A stretch of 26,115 bases of DNA, from positions 1-26,115 of the forward strand of contig DASWFO010000252.1 of the NCBI GenBank assembly GCA_036394195.1, read 5' to 3'. The stretch is from DATJPD01 sp036394195. GTDB lineage: Bacteria; Pseudomonadota; Alphaproteobacteria; CACIAM-22H2. The notes beneath the pieces are model-generated. The model was not told the DNA's origin. It did not search any database and worked only from the letters and a program-made list of their open reading frames with translations. A program made the position numbers and the translations under genes. Shown piece after piece: positions 14,788 through 22,244 of this stretch (position 1 is its first letter; the number at the start of each line of letters is the position of its first letter).

Positions 14788-15552
14788 TTAGTTCACCTGC
14801 CGCTCCCTGAGGTGCGGGAAGCGCTCGGTCAGGAGCGAGCCTGGGTAGTAGGTCGGCTTGAACGCCGGGTGGGCGCGGATCGCGTCGTACCAGCGCTGAA
14901 CCCGGGGCAGGTCCGTCCAGCCGCTGTCCTGGCCGAGATCGGCCATGCGCACGATCGCCGGCATGAGCGCCACGTCGGCCAGCGAGATCTGCCGGCCCAA
15001 GAGCCACGGCCCGCCGCTCTTTTCGATCTCCGCGTCCATGCGCTCATAGGTGCGGCGCAGGCGCTGCAGGGCGGTGTCCATCTCCTTTTGGGGGAAGCCG
15101 GTGCGGCCCATCGCCAGCATGAACTCCTTGCGCAGCGGCTTCGAATTCGCGAATGCGACGAACTCGTCCTCGCTCATCGCGGCGAAGCGCGGCAGGAAGG
15201 CGAGGTTGAAGGTGGGGACCCGCACCGCCGCCGCCGGCATTTCGTCGATGAAACGCATCAGTGCCCGCATATGCGCGCGATCGACCGCATCGTCGGGCGT
15301 GAAGCTCTCGGGTGCGGCGGCGACCTCGTCGAGATATTCGATGATCACCGATGAATCGGTCACGATCCCGCCGTCATGGTTGAGTGTGGGCACCACCCCA
15401 TTGGGGTTTAGGGCCAGGTAGTCCGGCTTCAGCTGGTCGCCGGCGAGGAGGTCGAGCTTGACCTCATCGAAGGGGAGGCCCTTCGCGTTCAGCACGAAGC
15501 GGACGCGCTGGCTGCAGGTCGATTGCGGCGCGTTGTAGAGCGTGAAGGCCAT
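14788..15552 (-). CDS. Glutathione S-transferase family protein
   Basis: This 254-residue cytosolic GST has an N-terminal thioredoxin-like domain (residues 1-80) and a helical C-terminal domain. The likely catalytic region is APQSTCSQRVR (Ser11, Cys13, Ser14). The cis-proline is Pro55 in GVVPTL, and the gamma-glutamyl site is Asp66-Ser67-Ser68 in TDSSVIIEYLDE. The C-terminal part has the usual LLGRQISLADVALMPAI motif. The start ATG at 15552 has GGGAGGA upstream. It is the last gene of the TetR-led detoxification cluster, 34 bases after the LigE-like gene. It could conjugate, dehalogenate or reduce electrophiles; the substrate is open. Confidence 0.92.
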   Translation of the reverse strand: MAFTLYNAPQSTCSQRVRFVLNAKGLPFDEVKLDLLAGDQLKPDYLALNPNGVVPTLNHDGGIVTDSSVIIEYLDEVAAAPESFTPDDAVDRAHMRALMRFIDEMPAAAVRVPTFNLAFLPRFAAMSEDEFVAFANSKPLRKEFMLAMGRTGFPQKEMDTALQRLRRTYERMDAEIEKSGGPWLLGRQISLADVALMPAIVRMADLGQDSGWTDLPRVQRWYDAIRAHPAFKPTYYPGSLLTERFPHLRERQVN

Positions 15553-15586
15553 GGCGTGTTCCTCCCTTTGTTTTTTCCCGTGCGGG

Positions 15587-16279
15587 TCAGGTTTCCAGCA
15601 CGTGCACCCGGTCGGCGGCGTTGTCGAACAGCCGGATCATCCGGCCGCGCCAGGCGAACACCGGATCGTCGGGCTTTAGCAGCGGGAATCGGCTGACGCT
15701 GCGCGCCCACTGGAATGGCCCGAACGCGACGTGGTCGGCCCAGGCCGGCGAATCGCCGCTGAGATAGGGCGAGCGGGCGAGTACGGCGCGCAGCGGCTGC
15801 AGCGATTTCCGGAACTCCTCAACGCGGCTGTCCCGATCCCGGGTCACGTCCTCCAGCGTCATGCCGAAGCGCTTCTCCCGGCTCTGCCGGAAGTAGGCTT
15901 TGTCCTTCTCGTGGATGACGTTGAAGATGTCCGACAGGATCAGCCGGATGGCGCCGGCGCCAACCGCCGCCTGGGTCCAGGCGGTGACGAAATGCGCCAG
16001 CGCCCGGCCGATCTCGCCGCCGAACAGCGACGGCCGGTCCGGGTAGGCGTCTTCGAGGTATTCGGCGATCTTCCATTTATCGAACACGGTGCGCTCGCCG
16101 TCGACCAGTACCGGCACCAGGCCCTGGCCCGAAAACGCGATCGCGTCCTTTTCGGTGAACCGCCACGGCAGCGCCTCGAACGGCAGGCCCTTGTGTAGGA
16201 GCGCCATGCGCACCGGCCAGCAATTCGGGCTGAAGCGGCAGTCGTCGCGGGCACCCGCGAGGTCATAAAGTCGGATCAT
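15587..16279 (-). CDS. LigE (beta-etherase)-like glutathione S-transferase
   Basis: This 230-residue GST resembles, from memory, the LigE/LigP beta-etherase group that cleaves aryl-ether bonds in lignin-derived dimers with glutathione. Shared features are the LYDL start, SPNCW with Ser17 and Trp21, the LLHKG segment, cis-Pro56 in LVPVLVD, IAEYLEDAYPDRPSLF, SREKRFGMTLEDV, and the C-terminal SGDSPAWADHVAFG with WARSVSRFPLLKPDDP. It lacks the long C-terminal tail of LigE. The start ATG at 16279 overlaps the peroxiredoxin-like stop (ATGA at 16276-16279). Etherase activity is unproven; related proteins may simply be detoxification enzymes. Confidence 0.82.
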   Translation of the reverse strand: MIRLYDLAGARDDCRFSPNCWPVRMALLHKGLPFEALPWRFTEKDAIAFSGQGLVPVLVDGERTVFDKWKIAEYLEDAYPDRPSLFGGEIGRALAHFVTAWTQAAVGAGAIRLILSDIFNVIHEKDKAYFRQSREKRFGMTLEDVTRDRDSRVEEFRKSLQPLRAVLARSPYLSGDSPAWADHVAFGPFQWARSVSRFPLLKPDDPVFAWRGRMIRLFDNAADRVHVLET

Positions 16280-16788
16280 GCCTCGCCACGCGCCGGCATA
16301 TTGCGTTCCACCGCGATGTCGATCCCGCGCAGCATCTGGTCCATGGGCGGCCGGCCCCAGGGGGCCGTCTGGATGGCCGAGAAGAACAGCGTGCGGTCCG
16401 GCTTGATCAGGAACAGCCCCGGCTCGGTGAATTCCGGCGGCTCGGCCTCGCGGATCGATCGCGAGATGAACAGGCCCCACGCGCGCGCCACGGCGATCGG
16501 CAGTTCATATCCGATACGCAGCGCCTTCAGGCCCCATTCGGCCTGCGCCGTCTCGGCACGCTGGCGGCTGTCCGAGCTCAGCGCCAGGACCTCGACCCCG
16601 CGCTCCTCGAACTCCGGCAGCTTGCTCTGGACCTGGCCGAGATAGGTCTGGCACACCGGGCAGTGAAGGCCGCGATAGACGACCAGCATCGTGAAGCGCC
16701 TCGGGGCGGCCTCCGCCAGCCGCCACCGCTCGCCATCGAGCGTCGCGAGCTGCAGATCCGGCACGGTCTGCCGCGGCTTCAACGTCAT
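16276..16788 (-). CDS. Peroxiredoxin-like (AhpC/TSA-type) protein
   Basis: This 170-residue thioredoxin-fold protein has the motif YRGLHCPVCQTYL, giving Cys43 and Cys46 as a CPVC pair. Standard peroxiredoxins have a peroxidatic T/S-x-x-C without a CxxC, so this belongs to the divergent 'peroxiredoxin-like' branch and may use the pair as a disulfide oxidoreductase or peroxidase. The start ATG at 16788 has AAGGAGG seven bases upstream. It lies 13 bases after the YfcG-like gene and overlaps the LigE-like gene, which places it firmly in the glutathione-linked operon. It is probably cytosolic, as no signal peptide is visible. Confidence 0.9.
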   Translation of the reverse strand: MTLKPRQTVPDLQLATLDGERWRLAEAAPRRFTMLVVYRGLHCPVCQTYLGQVQSKLPEFEERGVEVLALSSDSRQRAETAQAEWGLKALRIGYELPIAVARAWGLFISRSIREAEPPEFTEPGLFLIKPDRTLFFSAIQTAPWGRPPMDQMLRGIDIAVERNMPARGEA

Positions 16789-16801
16789 GACAGGGCCTCC
16801 T

Positions 16802-17512
16802 TCAGCGGTTGACGACGGCCGCCGTCTGGCCGAACAGGATCTTGCGCGACTGCTCGTCGTTGACCGACGGCGTGGTGTTGAGCGCCTTGCCCTTCTCGTA
16901 GGCGCGCACCGTGGCCGGGCGCGCCGCGATCGCCTCGAACCAGCGCTTCACGTGGGGGAAGTCGCTGAGCTTCTGGCCCTGGCGCTCATACGGGACCACC
17001 CACGGATAGGCCGCCATGTCGGCGATCGAATAGGCGCCGGCCAGGAACTCGCGGTCGGCCAACCGCTTGTTCATCACGCCGTAGAGCCGGTTGGTCTCCT
17101 TCACGTACCGGTCGATCGCGTAGGGCAGCTTCTCCGGCGCGTATTGCGAGAAATGGTGGTTCTGGCCCGCCATCGGCCCCAGGCCGCCCATCTGCCAGAA
17201 CAGCCACTGCAGCACTTCGACCCGGCCATTCAGGTCGGACGGGATGAAGCGGCCGTATTTCTCGGCGAGATACAGCAGGATGGCGCCGGACTCGAACACC
17301 GAGATCGGGCCCTTGCCCGATTTCGGCGCGTGGTCGACCAGGGCCGGGATCCGGTTATTGGGCGAGATGCGCAGGAAGTCGGGCTGGAATTGCTCGCCCT
17401 TCCCGATATTGATCGGCTTGATCGTGTACGGAATGCCCGCCTCCTCGGCGAATATCAGAATTTTGTAGCCGTTCGGCGTTGTCCAGAAATAGATGTCGTT
17501 CATGTCGCTCAT
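16802..17512 (-). CDS. yfcG: YfcG/YghU-type (Nu-class) glutathione-dependent disulfide-bond oxidoreductase
   Basis: This 236-residue cytosolic protein matches the Nu-class GST group. Diagnostic segments are TTPNGYKILIFAEEAG, LGKG-like NIGKGEQFQPDFL, ISPNNRIPALVDH, FESGAILLYLAEKYG, QWLFWQMGGLGPMAGQNHHF and YSIADMAAYPWV. In this class Thr and Asn near residues 11-14 hold glutathione and the enzyme reduces disulfides (and some peroxides) rather than conjugating. The start is ATG 17512, with AAGGA seven bases upstream; ATG 17503 is also possible. It follows the TetR-family gene by 49 bases on the same strand and is probably under its control. Confidence 0.92.
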   Translation of the reverse strand: MSDMNDIYFWTTPNGYKILIFAEEAGIPYTIKPINIGKGEQFQPDFLRISPNNRIPALVDHAPKSGKGPISVFESGAILLYLAEKYGRFIPSDLNGRVEVLQWLFWQMGGLGPMAGQNHHFSQYAPEKLPYAIDRYVKETNRLYGVMNKRLADREFLAGAYSIADMAAYPWVVPYERQGQKLSDFPHVKRWFEAIAARPATVRAYEKGKALNTTPSVNDEQSRKILFGQTAAVVNR

Positions 17513-17561
17513 AGGGAGGTCCTTTCGATTTGAACCAATCAGTCCGTAATCTCGGGCGGGA

Positions 17562-18143
17562 TCAGGCGTGGAGGCAGCGCAGCATGACCGCGGCGATGTC
17601 GTCCAGCGCGGCGCGGTCCGGATTGGCCTTGCCGAACAGGCGCAGGCCCTGCAGGCCGGCGGTGATGAAGCGGGCGAGCGCCGCCGGATCGGCGGCTGGC
17701 GACAGCTCGCCGCGGCGCTTGGCCTGGGCGAGAGCCTCGCGGAAGATTGCCTCGTTGCGCGCGAGGATGCGGCGCACGCGGACCAGCGCCTCGCGGTTGC
17801 CGCCGGCGAGCTCGGCCACGCAATTGCCGACGAAGCAGCCGCGCCGGCCGGGCCCGGCGACGATCTGGTCGATGAACTCGTCGAGGATTTTCCGCAAGGC
17901 CTTCCGGATCGGCCGGAGTGCCAGGGCCGCCATGAAGCGGGCCGCCCCGCGATCGGAGTAGAGGTCCAGCGACTGCAACAGAAGGTCGCGCTTGTCGCCG
18001 AACGCGGCGTAGAGGCTGGAGCGGCTGAGGCCGGTGGCCTCGCACAGATCGTCGAGCGAGGTCGCTTCATAGCCCCTGGCCCAGAACACTTGCATGGCGC
18101 GGTCGAGGGCCGTGTCGGGATCGAATTCGCGCGGGCGGGCCAT
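17562..18143 (-). CDS. TetR/AcrR-family transcriptional regulator
   Basis: This 193-residue one-domain regulator has an N-terminal DNA-binding part beginning MARPREFDPDTALDRAMQVF. The helix-turn-helix is at about residues 28-48, including LDDLCEATGLSRSSLYAAFG with the classic 'LYxxFxxK' end. The helical C-terminal domain would bind an inducer and dimerise. The start ATG at 18143 gives the canonical N-terminus; an in-frame ATG at 18179 would add 12 residues. A 13-base palindrome at 18152-18164 lies directly upstream, as expected for autoregulation. It heads the cluster of three GSTs and a peroxiredoxin-like gene, which it probably represses until an electrophile or oxidant appears (inference). 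Confidence 0.92.
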   Translation of the reverse strand: MARPREFDPDTALDRAMQVFWARGYEATSLDDLCEATGLSRSSLYAAFGDKRDLLLQSLDLYSDRGAARFMAALALRPIRKALRKILDEFIDQIVAGPGRRGCFVGNCVAELAGGNREALVRVRRILARNEAIFREALAQAKRRGELSPAADPAALARFITAGLQGLRLFGKANPDRAALDDIAAVMLRCLHA

Positions 18144-18151
18144 GCATAGTT

Positions 18152-18164
18152 CTGTACCATACAG
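18152..18164. promoter_or_regulatory. Probable TetR-family operator CTGTA-CCA-TACAG
   Basis: A perfect palindrome with 5-base arms around a 3-base centre lies 9 bases upstream of the TetR gene start. Operators of this family are usually short palindromes overlapping their own promoter. No second copy was noticed in the 49-base gap before the YfcG-like gene, so one site may control the whole cluster. Confidence 0.55.
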
Positions 18165-18222
18165 TCCAGAATGCCGCAAGGCGCAGGCCGGTGCCTAAGC
18201 GGCAGGCGCGGTAGACGCACGT

Positions 18223-18299
18223 CGTCATTGCAAGCGAAGCGGAGCAATCCAGAATCCCGATGGCTGGATCGCTTCGTCGCTCTGCTCCTCGCGATGACG
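18223..18299. repeat. Long intergenic inverted repeat CGTCATTG...CGATGACG
   Basis: This 77-base imperfect palindrome begins CGTCATTGCAAGCGAAGCGG and ends in CTCGCGATGACG, with internal 'aatccag' / 'ctggat' arms. It matches the dispersed 'cgtcattgcgag...gaagcaatccag' element abundant in Bradyrhizobium and relatives. It fills most of the gap between the TetR gene and the DUF1330 gene. Confidence 0.75.
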
Positions 18300-18334
18300 C
18301 GAATCACTCCGCAGCAATGCGGCCGATGGCGTTC

Positions 18335-18637
18335 TTATTTCGTCGCGTCGCCGCTCTCGACGATGACGAGCTCGACCTCGCCGCCGCCGTCGAGGCGATG
18401 CGCCGCCGCGTCCTGGTAGGCCTGCGAATGAAAGCAGCCGACCGCCTCGTCGAAGGTCGGGAACTCGATCACCACGAAGCGGGTGAACAGCTTCGGGCCT
18501 TCAAGGATCTGGAACCGGCCGCCGCGGGCCAGCACCGTGCCGTGATGCGTCCGCATGATCTCAGGAATGCGATCGGTGTAGCGCTTGTATTTCTCGGCGT
18601 CGGTAATCCTGGACCGGGCGCACCAGTAAGCCGGCAT
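18335..18637 (-). CDS. DUF1330 domain-containing protein
   Basis: This 100-residue protein has the ferredoxin-like alpha/beta barrel sequence of the DUF1330 (dimeric alpha-beta barrel) family. Typical elements are MPAYWCARSRITDAEKYKRY, a central RGGRFQILEG, and VVIEFPTFDEAVGCFHSQAYQ with the conserved 'FPs-x-dxAxxxxxSxxYQ' pattern. The length matches the family. The start ATG at 18637 has a strong AAGGAGGAG site upstream. The biochemical role of the family is not established; it is probably a small cytosolic dimer. It stands alone between the repeat at 18223 and the queE gene. Confidence 0.9.
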   Translation of the reverse strand: MPAYWCARSRITDAEKYKRYTDRIPEIMRTHHGTVLARGGRFQILEGPKLFTRFVVIEFPTFDEAVGCFHSQAYQDAAAHRLDGGGEVELVIVESGDATK

Positions 18638-18709
18638 GGTCGTCTCCTCCTTAGGACGTGACCCGCCGAGCATGGCAAAGCTGCCGCGTAAAAGAAACCG
18701 ACCCCCGGC

Positions 18710-19444
18710 TTAGACGCCGCGCTTGTTGCCCCAGACGAACACGTGGAGCTGCGGCAGGATCGTCACGTCGAACCACCGGTCGCCCGCCGCCCTGTCGACC
18801 AGCCAGCGATAGCGGCGGCGCAGCTCGTCGCCGTTCGTTTCGTCCCGCCCAGCCCACTCCTCGGTCGTCCGTCCGGGGGCCGGGTTGCCGGCCTGGAGAT
18901 AGGCCGCCAGGTGCGGGTAGCGGGCCGCGACCGACCGCGCAAACGCATAATCGGCGTCATCGAAGATCGTGATCTTGACGATGGTGCGCGGCGCGCTCGG
19001 ACCCAAGGTCACGCACTCGTCGAGGGCCGCCAGATCGGTCGTCATCGCGGAGGACGGCGGCTTCGGGCTGAGGAACAGCCAGTCGAGCTCGCGAAACCAC
19101 GGTTGCGGCAGGCTGCCCTGGGTTTCGGCTGAGAAGGCGTATCCCCTGTCTCGGCCCTGACGGATGAGCGGCGCCAGCGGCTGCAAGGCGGGATTGCCGC
19201 CGGAGAGCGAGACGGTGAGCGGCGCGCCGCCCGAGAGCGTCACGACCTTGGCGAGGATGTCGCCGGCACTCATCGGCCTCCATCCGCTCCGATGCTCGGG
19301 CAGGACCGCGTACAGCGTATCGCACCAGCTGCAGCGGAAATCGCAGCCGCCGGTGCGGACGAAGACGGTCGGACGGCCGATCAACGGCCCCTCGCCCTGG
19401 ACCGTGGGCCCGAAGATCTCGCTGACCAGGATGCTGTCCTTCAC
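18710..19444 (-). CDS. queE: 7-carboxy-7-deazaguanine synthase QueE
   Basis: This 244-residue radical-SAM enzyme contracts the ring of 6-carboxy-tetrahydropterin to 7-carboxy-7-deazaguanine, the second dedicated step to preQ0. The N-terminal motif FGPTVQGEGPLIGRPTVFVR is diagnostic. It is followed by the iron-sulfur cysteines 34, 38 and 41 in GGCDFRCSWCDT. The SAM-binding glycine motif reads LSGGNPALQPL, an Asn-Pro variant of the common GGEP. The start is GTG at 19444, overlapping the queD stop (GTGA at 19441-19444). It is the last gene of the queC-queD-queE operon. Confidence 0.95.
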   Translation of the reverse strand: MKDSILVSEIFGPTVQGEGPLIGRPTVFVRTGGCDFRCSWCDTLYAVLPEHRSGWRPMSAGDILAKVVTLSGGAPLTVSLSGGNPALQPLAPLIRQGRDRGYAFSAETQGSLPQPWFRELDWLFLSPKPPSSAMTTDLAALDECVTLGPSAPRTIVKITIFDDADYAFARSVAARYPHLAAYLQAGNPAPGRTTEEWAGRDETNGDELRRRYRWLVDRAAGDRWFDVTILPQLHVFVWGNKRGV

Positions 19445-19797
19445 GGCCGGTATTCGGCCCAGGTACGCGGCGTTTCGCTGACCCGCACCGCGGCGACTTC
19501 GGGCCAGCGCGGCTTGCACCAGTCATAGAGAAACCGGGCGATCCGCTCGGCCGTCGTCTGGTCGTGGCCCAGCGCGTCGTTGAGGTGACGGTGGTCGAGG
19601 GTTGCGTCGATGAAGTCCTTCAGCGGCGACAGCTCCCGGTAATCGCGGACGAACCCGGTGGCGTCGAGGGTCGCCGATTGCAGGATGAGCTCCACCTCGT
19701 AGTTGTGGCCGTGCAGGCCGCCGCAGGGATGACCCTCCGAGAGTCCGCCGATCCGATGCGACGCGGAGAACTGGAACCGCTTGGCGATGGTGAACAT
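19441..19797 (-). CDS. queD: 6-carboxy-5,6,7,8-tetrahydropterin synthase QueD
   Basis: This 118-residue enzyme of the PTPS/QueD family converts 7,8-dihydroneopterin triphosphate to 6-carboxytetrahydropterin. The zinc ligands are His14 (SASHRI), His29 and His31 (HGHNYEVEL). The catalytic cysteine is Cys25 in GHPCGGLHGH, and LDHRHLND carries the Asp-His pair. The start ATG at 19797 gives the standard MFTIAKRFQFSASH N-terminus. It lies two bases after the queC stop and overlaps queE. Confidence 0.95.
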   Translation of the reverse strand: MFTIAKRFQFSASHRIGGLSEGHPCGGLHGHNYEVELILQSATLDATGFVRDYRELSPLKDFIDATLDHRHLNDALGHDQTTAERIARFLYDWCKPRWPEVAAVRVSETPRTWAEYRP

Positions 19798-19799
19798 GC

Positions 19800-20525
19800 T
19801 CAGCCGTGGTTTCGGGCCCGGAATTCGCGGCACGCCTCGATCCAGTAGTCCGAGTCTTCATACTCGGTGGGATCGGCGACGCCGGCGAGGTGGAAGGCCT
19901 CGCGGCGCTCCACGCAGGTGCCGCAGCGGCCGCAATGCCGCACGCCGCCGCGGTAGCACGACCAGGTGTCTTCGAACGGCACACCCAGCCGCGCGCCGGT
20001 GCGCACGATATCCGCCTTGCTCATCTGCAGGAACGGCGTGCGCAGCGCGATCCTGGCCATCCCGTCGAGGGCGTGGCGCTGCATCGTCTCGAACGCGGCG
20101 GTGAAGCCCGGGCGGCAGTCCGGATAGATGAAATGATCGCCGCCATGGACCGCCGCCGCCACCGCGTCGGCCTTCTCGGCGGCCGCGATGCCGAACGCGA
20201 TGCTCAACATGATGGCATTGCGGTTCGGCACCACCGTGGTGCGCATGGTCTCCTCGGCGTAATGGCCGTCCGGAACCGCCGTGTCGTCGGTCAAATCCGT
20301 CTCGATGAGGGCCGAGCCGGTCAGCCGCCGCCCCACCGCCGCGATGTCGATCACGTCGTGCGGCACCGACAGGTGTTTGGCGCAGCGCCTTGCGTAGTCG
20401 AGCTCGGTGCGGTGGCGCTGGCCGTAGTCGAAGGACACGAGGCGCGCCAGCGCGCGCTCGGCGGACACTTGATGGGCGAGGGTGACGGAATCCAATCCGC
20501 CGGAACAGACGACGACCGTCTTCAC
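19800..20525 (-). CDS. queC: 7-cyano-7-deazaguanine (preQ0) synthase QueC
   Basis: This 241-residue ATP-dependent enzyme turns 7-carboxy-7-deazaguanine and ammonia into preQ0, the precursor of queuosine in tRNA. The PP-loop SGGLDS is at residues 8-13. The C-terminal zinc site is Cys190, Cys198, Cys201 and Cys204 (CYRGGVRHCGRCGTC). The start is GTG at 20525, with AAGGAG six bases upstream. It leads the queC-queD-queE operon; queF, tgt and queA are not in the window. No DNA-deazapurine (dpd) genes are nearby, so tRNA modification is the likely purpose. Confidence 0.96.
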   Translation of the reverse strand: MKTVVVCSGGLDSVTLAHQVSAERALARLVSFDYGQRHRTELDYARRCAKHLSVPHDVIDIAAVGRRLTGSALIETDLTDDTAVPDGHYAEETMRTTVVPNRNAIMLSIAFGIAAAEKADAVAAAVHGGDHFIYPDCRPGFTAAFETMQRHALDGMARIALRTPFLQMSKADIVRTGARLGVPFEDTWSCYRGGVRHCGRCGTCVERREAFHLAGVADPTEYEDSDYWIEACREFRARNHG

Positions 20526-20720
20526 GGGAGGCTCCTTGTTTTGGCCGGGTAGGCTGCGACCGGATCGGCCCGCTTCACATCAGAAGCCGCCGACGGGCAA
20601 GGAATAGGCCCATTGCCGCGGCCGGACAAGGGGGTCCTGCGCGCAAAAAGCCCCACTTTATTCGGCCCGGTATTGGTGTATTTTACGGCCTTCCTTTCAG
20701 TCGCCCACAGGACCTTTTCC

Positions 20721-21437
20721 ATGAAATACGTCATCACGCCGCCGCAACAGGCCACGATCCCGGTCGTCGGCACCGACGCCGTCTTCCCGGTGCGCCGCAT
20801 ATGGTGCGTCGGCCGCAACTACGCCGATCACGCCCGCGAGATGGGGCACGATCCGAACCGCGAGCCGCCGTTCTTCTTCCAGAAGCCCACCGACGCCATC
20901 GTCGCCGCCAACGCGGCGATCGCCTATCCGCCGATGACCAAGGATCTGCATCACGAGATCGAGCTCGTCGTGGCGCTGGGTACGGGCGGGGTGAACATCC
21001 CGGTCGGCAAGGCGCTCGACCACGTGTTCGGCTACGCCGTCGGCCTCGACATGACCCGCCGCGACCTGCAGACCGACGCCAAGAAGCTGCAGCGCCCGTG
21101 GGAAATGGGGAAGAGCTTCGATGAATCCTGCCCGGTGTCGGCGCTCCAGCCGGCGGCCAAGATCGGCCATCCGGCCAAGGGCGCCATCTGGGTCAAGGTC
21201 AACGGCCAGATCAAGCAGCAGGGCGATCTCAACCAGCAGATCTGGCGGGTCGAGGAGACTATCGCCTATCTGTCGACCTACGTGACCCTGGCGCCCGGCG
21301 ACATCATCCTGAACGGCACGCCCGCCGGGGTCGGCCCGTGCAAGGCGGGCGACCGCCTCGACGGCCATATCGACGGGGTCGGCGACCTCAGCGTCACCTA
21401 CACCGCCGCGAAGCCCGCCGCCCAAGCCGCGGAATAG
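20721..21437 (+). CDS. Fumarylacetoacetate hydrolase (FAH) family protein
   Basis: This 238-residue metal-dependent C-C hydrolase or decarboxylase is of the FAHD1/fumarylpyruvate hydrolase type. The metal ligands are visible as Glu79 and Glu81 (HHEIELVVALG) and Asp110 (GLDMTRRDLQ). The catalytic Lys131 is in GKSFDESCPV, and NGTPAGVGP forms the substrate loop. The N-terminus has the usual VGRNYADHAREMG. Enzymes of this size cleave fumarylpyruvate in gentisate breakdown or decarboxylate oxaloacetate. The start ATG at 20721 has AGGA upstream; the frame is open earlier but without similarity. It is divergent from queC and ends in the terminator at 21462-21500. Confidence 0.92.
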   Translation: MKYVITPPQQATIPVVGTDAVFPVRRIWCVGRNYADHAREMGHDPNREPPFFFQKPTDAIVAANAAIAYPPMTKDLHHEIELVVALGTGGVNIPVGKALDHVFGYAVGLDMTRRDLQTDAKKLQRPWEMGKSFDESCPVSALQPAAKIGHPAKGAIWVKVNGQIKQQGDLNQQIWRVEETIAYLSTYVTLAPGDIILNGTPAGVGPCKAGDRLDGHIDGVGDLSVTYTAAKPAAQAAE

Positions 21438-21461
21438 CGAACAAAAAGACCCGCAATCGGC

Positions 21462-21500
21462 GAGCCGGCCCGGGCAGGACCCCGGGCCGGCTCTTTTTTT
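21462..21500 (+). terminator. Strong intrinsic terminator after the FAH-family gene
   Basis: GAGCCGGCCCGGG (21462-21474) pairs perfectly with CCCGGGCCGGCTC (21481-21493) over 13 bases around CAGGAC, and seven T residues follow directly. This is a textbook Rho-independent terminator for the rightward FAH gene and insulates the pal-like gene. Confidence 0.95.
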
Positions 21501-21591
21501 GTCTGCCTTCGGTTCTCCTTGAACGCGCCACAATCGCGCCAATCTCGGATGCGACCGTCCGAATCTTGGCTCATGTCGGGGAGGCTGTCGC

Positions 21592-22101
21592 ATGGTCCGT
21601 TTTCATCAAAAGTACGTCGTTGGCGTCGTCGCCGTCCTGCTCGTCGCCGGTTGTTCCACCGGTGATGAAACCTCCTCTGGAAGCGGCGGTCGAGGCGGGC
21701 AAAACTCCGAGAGTTCGCGCACGTCTCTGGACACCTCTTCGCTAAGTGGCGAGATGCGGTCGCGTCTGGAGGAGATCGGCGACCGGGTCTACTTCGAAAA
21801 CGATAAGGCCGACCTGACTCCTGATGGGCGCGCGCTTGTCCAAAAATGGGCAAGTTGGTTGACGCAGTATCCCGGCGCGAAGGTGACGATCGAGGGTCAC
21901 TGCGATGAGCGCGGAACACGCGAATACAACTTGGCCCTCGGCGAGCGCCGTGCCGGAGCGGCCAAGGCATATCTCGTCCTCATCGGCGCGGATGAGCGGC
22001 GTGTCTCGGTCGTGAGCTACGGCAAGGAGCGTCCTGCGGAGCTCGGCTCCAATGAACAGGCATGGGCGAAGAACCGTCGCGCCGTCATGGTCGTCGAGTG
22101 A
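21592..22101 (+). CDS. pal: Pal-like peptidoglycan-associated lipoprotein (OmpA C-terminal domain)
   Basis: This 169-residue outer-membrane lipoprotein has the lipobox LLVAGC, giving lipidated Cys21. A Gly/Ser-rich linker (about 23-55) follows, then an OmpA-like peptidoglycan-binding domain (about 60-169). The diaminopimelate-binding motif is clear in TIEGHCDERGTREYNLALG, with its Asp and Arg, followed by RRA. Other Pal landmarks are VYFENDKADLTPDGR and SYGKERPAELG...WAKNRRAVM. The start ATG at 21592 has GGGGAGG eight bases upstream. Unlike most pal genes, it is not beside tolB or tolQRA here. It may be the housekeeping Pal displaced from tol, or a second copy. Confidence 0.9.
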   Translation: MVRFHQKYVVGVVAVLLVAGCSTGDETSSGSGGRGGQNSESSRTSLDTSSLSGEMRSRLEEIGDRVYFENDKADLTPDGRALVQKWASWLTQYPGAKVTIEGHCDERGTREYNLALGERRAGAAKAYLVLIGADERRVSVVSYGKERPAELGSNEQAWAKNRRAVMVVE

Positions 22102-22244
22102 GGCGCCGACGCGTCTCGGGATGACGTATCGCCGCGGGCGGCGGGAGGCGGCCGACCGCGCGCGCATCGAGGCGCTCCGGCGCGGCGAGGATCTGCACCA
22201 GACGGGCTGATCAGCGCGCTGTACGGACCCGCCGGCCCGCGCCT

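Noticed and set aside
20526..20580. preQ1-I riboswitch-like leader before queC: a GG-T-loop-CCC stem (CCGG/CCGG) followed by CAAAACAAGGAG.
   Set aside because: The A-rich tail and its position before the ribosome-binding site are suggestive, but the essential tail-to-loop pairing (tail CUA with loop UAG) is absent and the stem is only 4 bp. A covariance-model search scoring well here would reverse this.
22121..22210. A 29-codon rightward frame after pal (MTYRRGRREAADRARIEAL...).
   Set aside because: It has no ribosome-binding site or recognisable similarity, and lies in a short convergent gap; chance is likely in GC-rich DNA. I see nothing else in 22102-22244.
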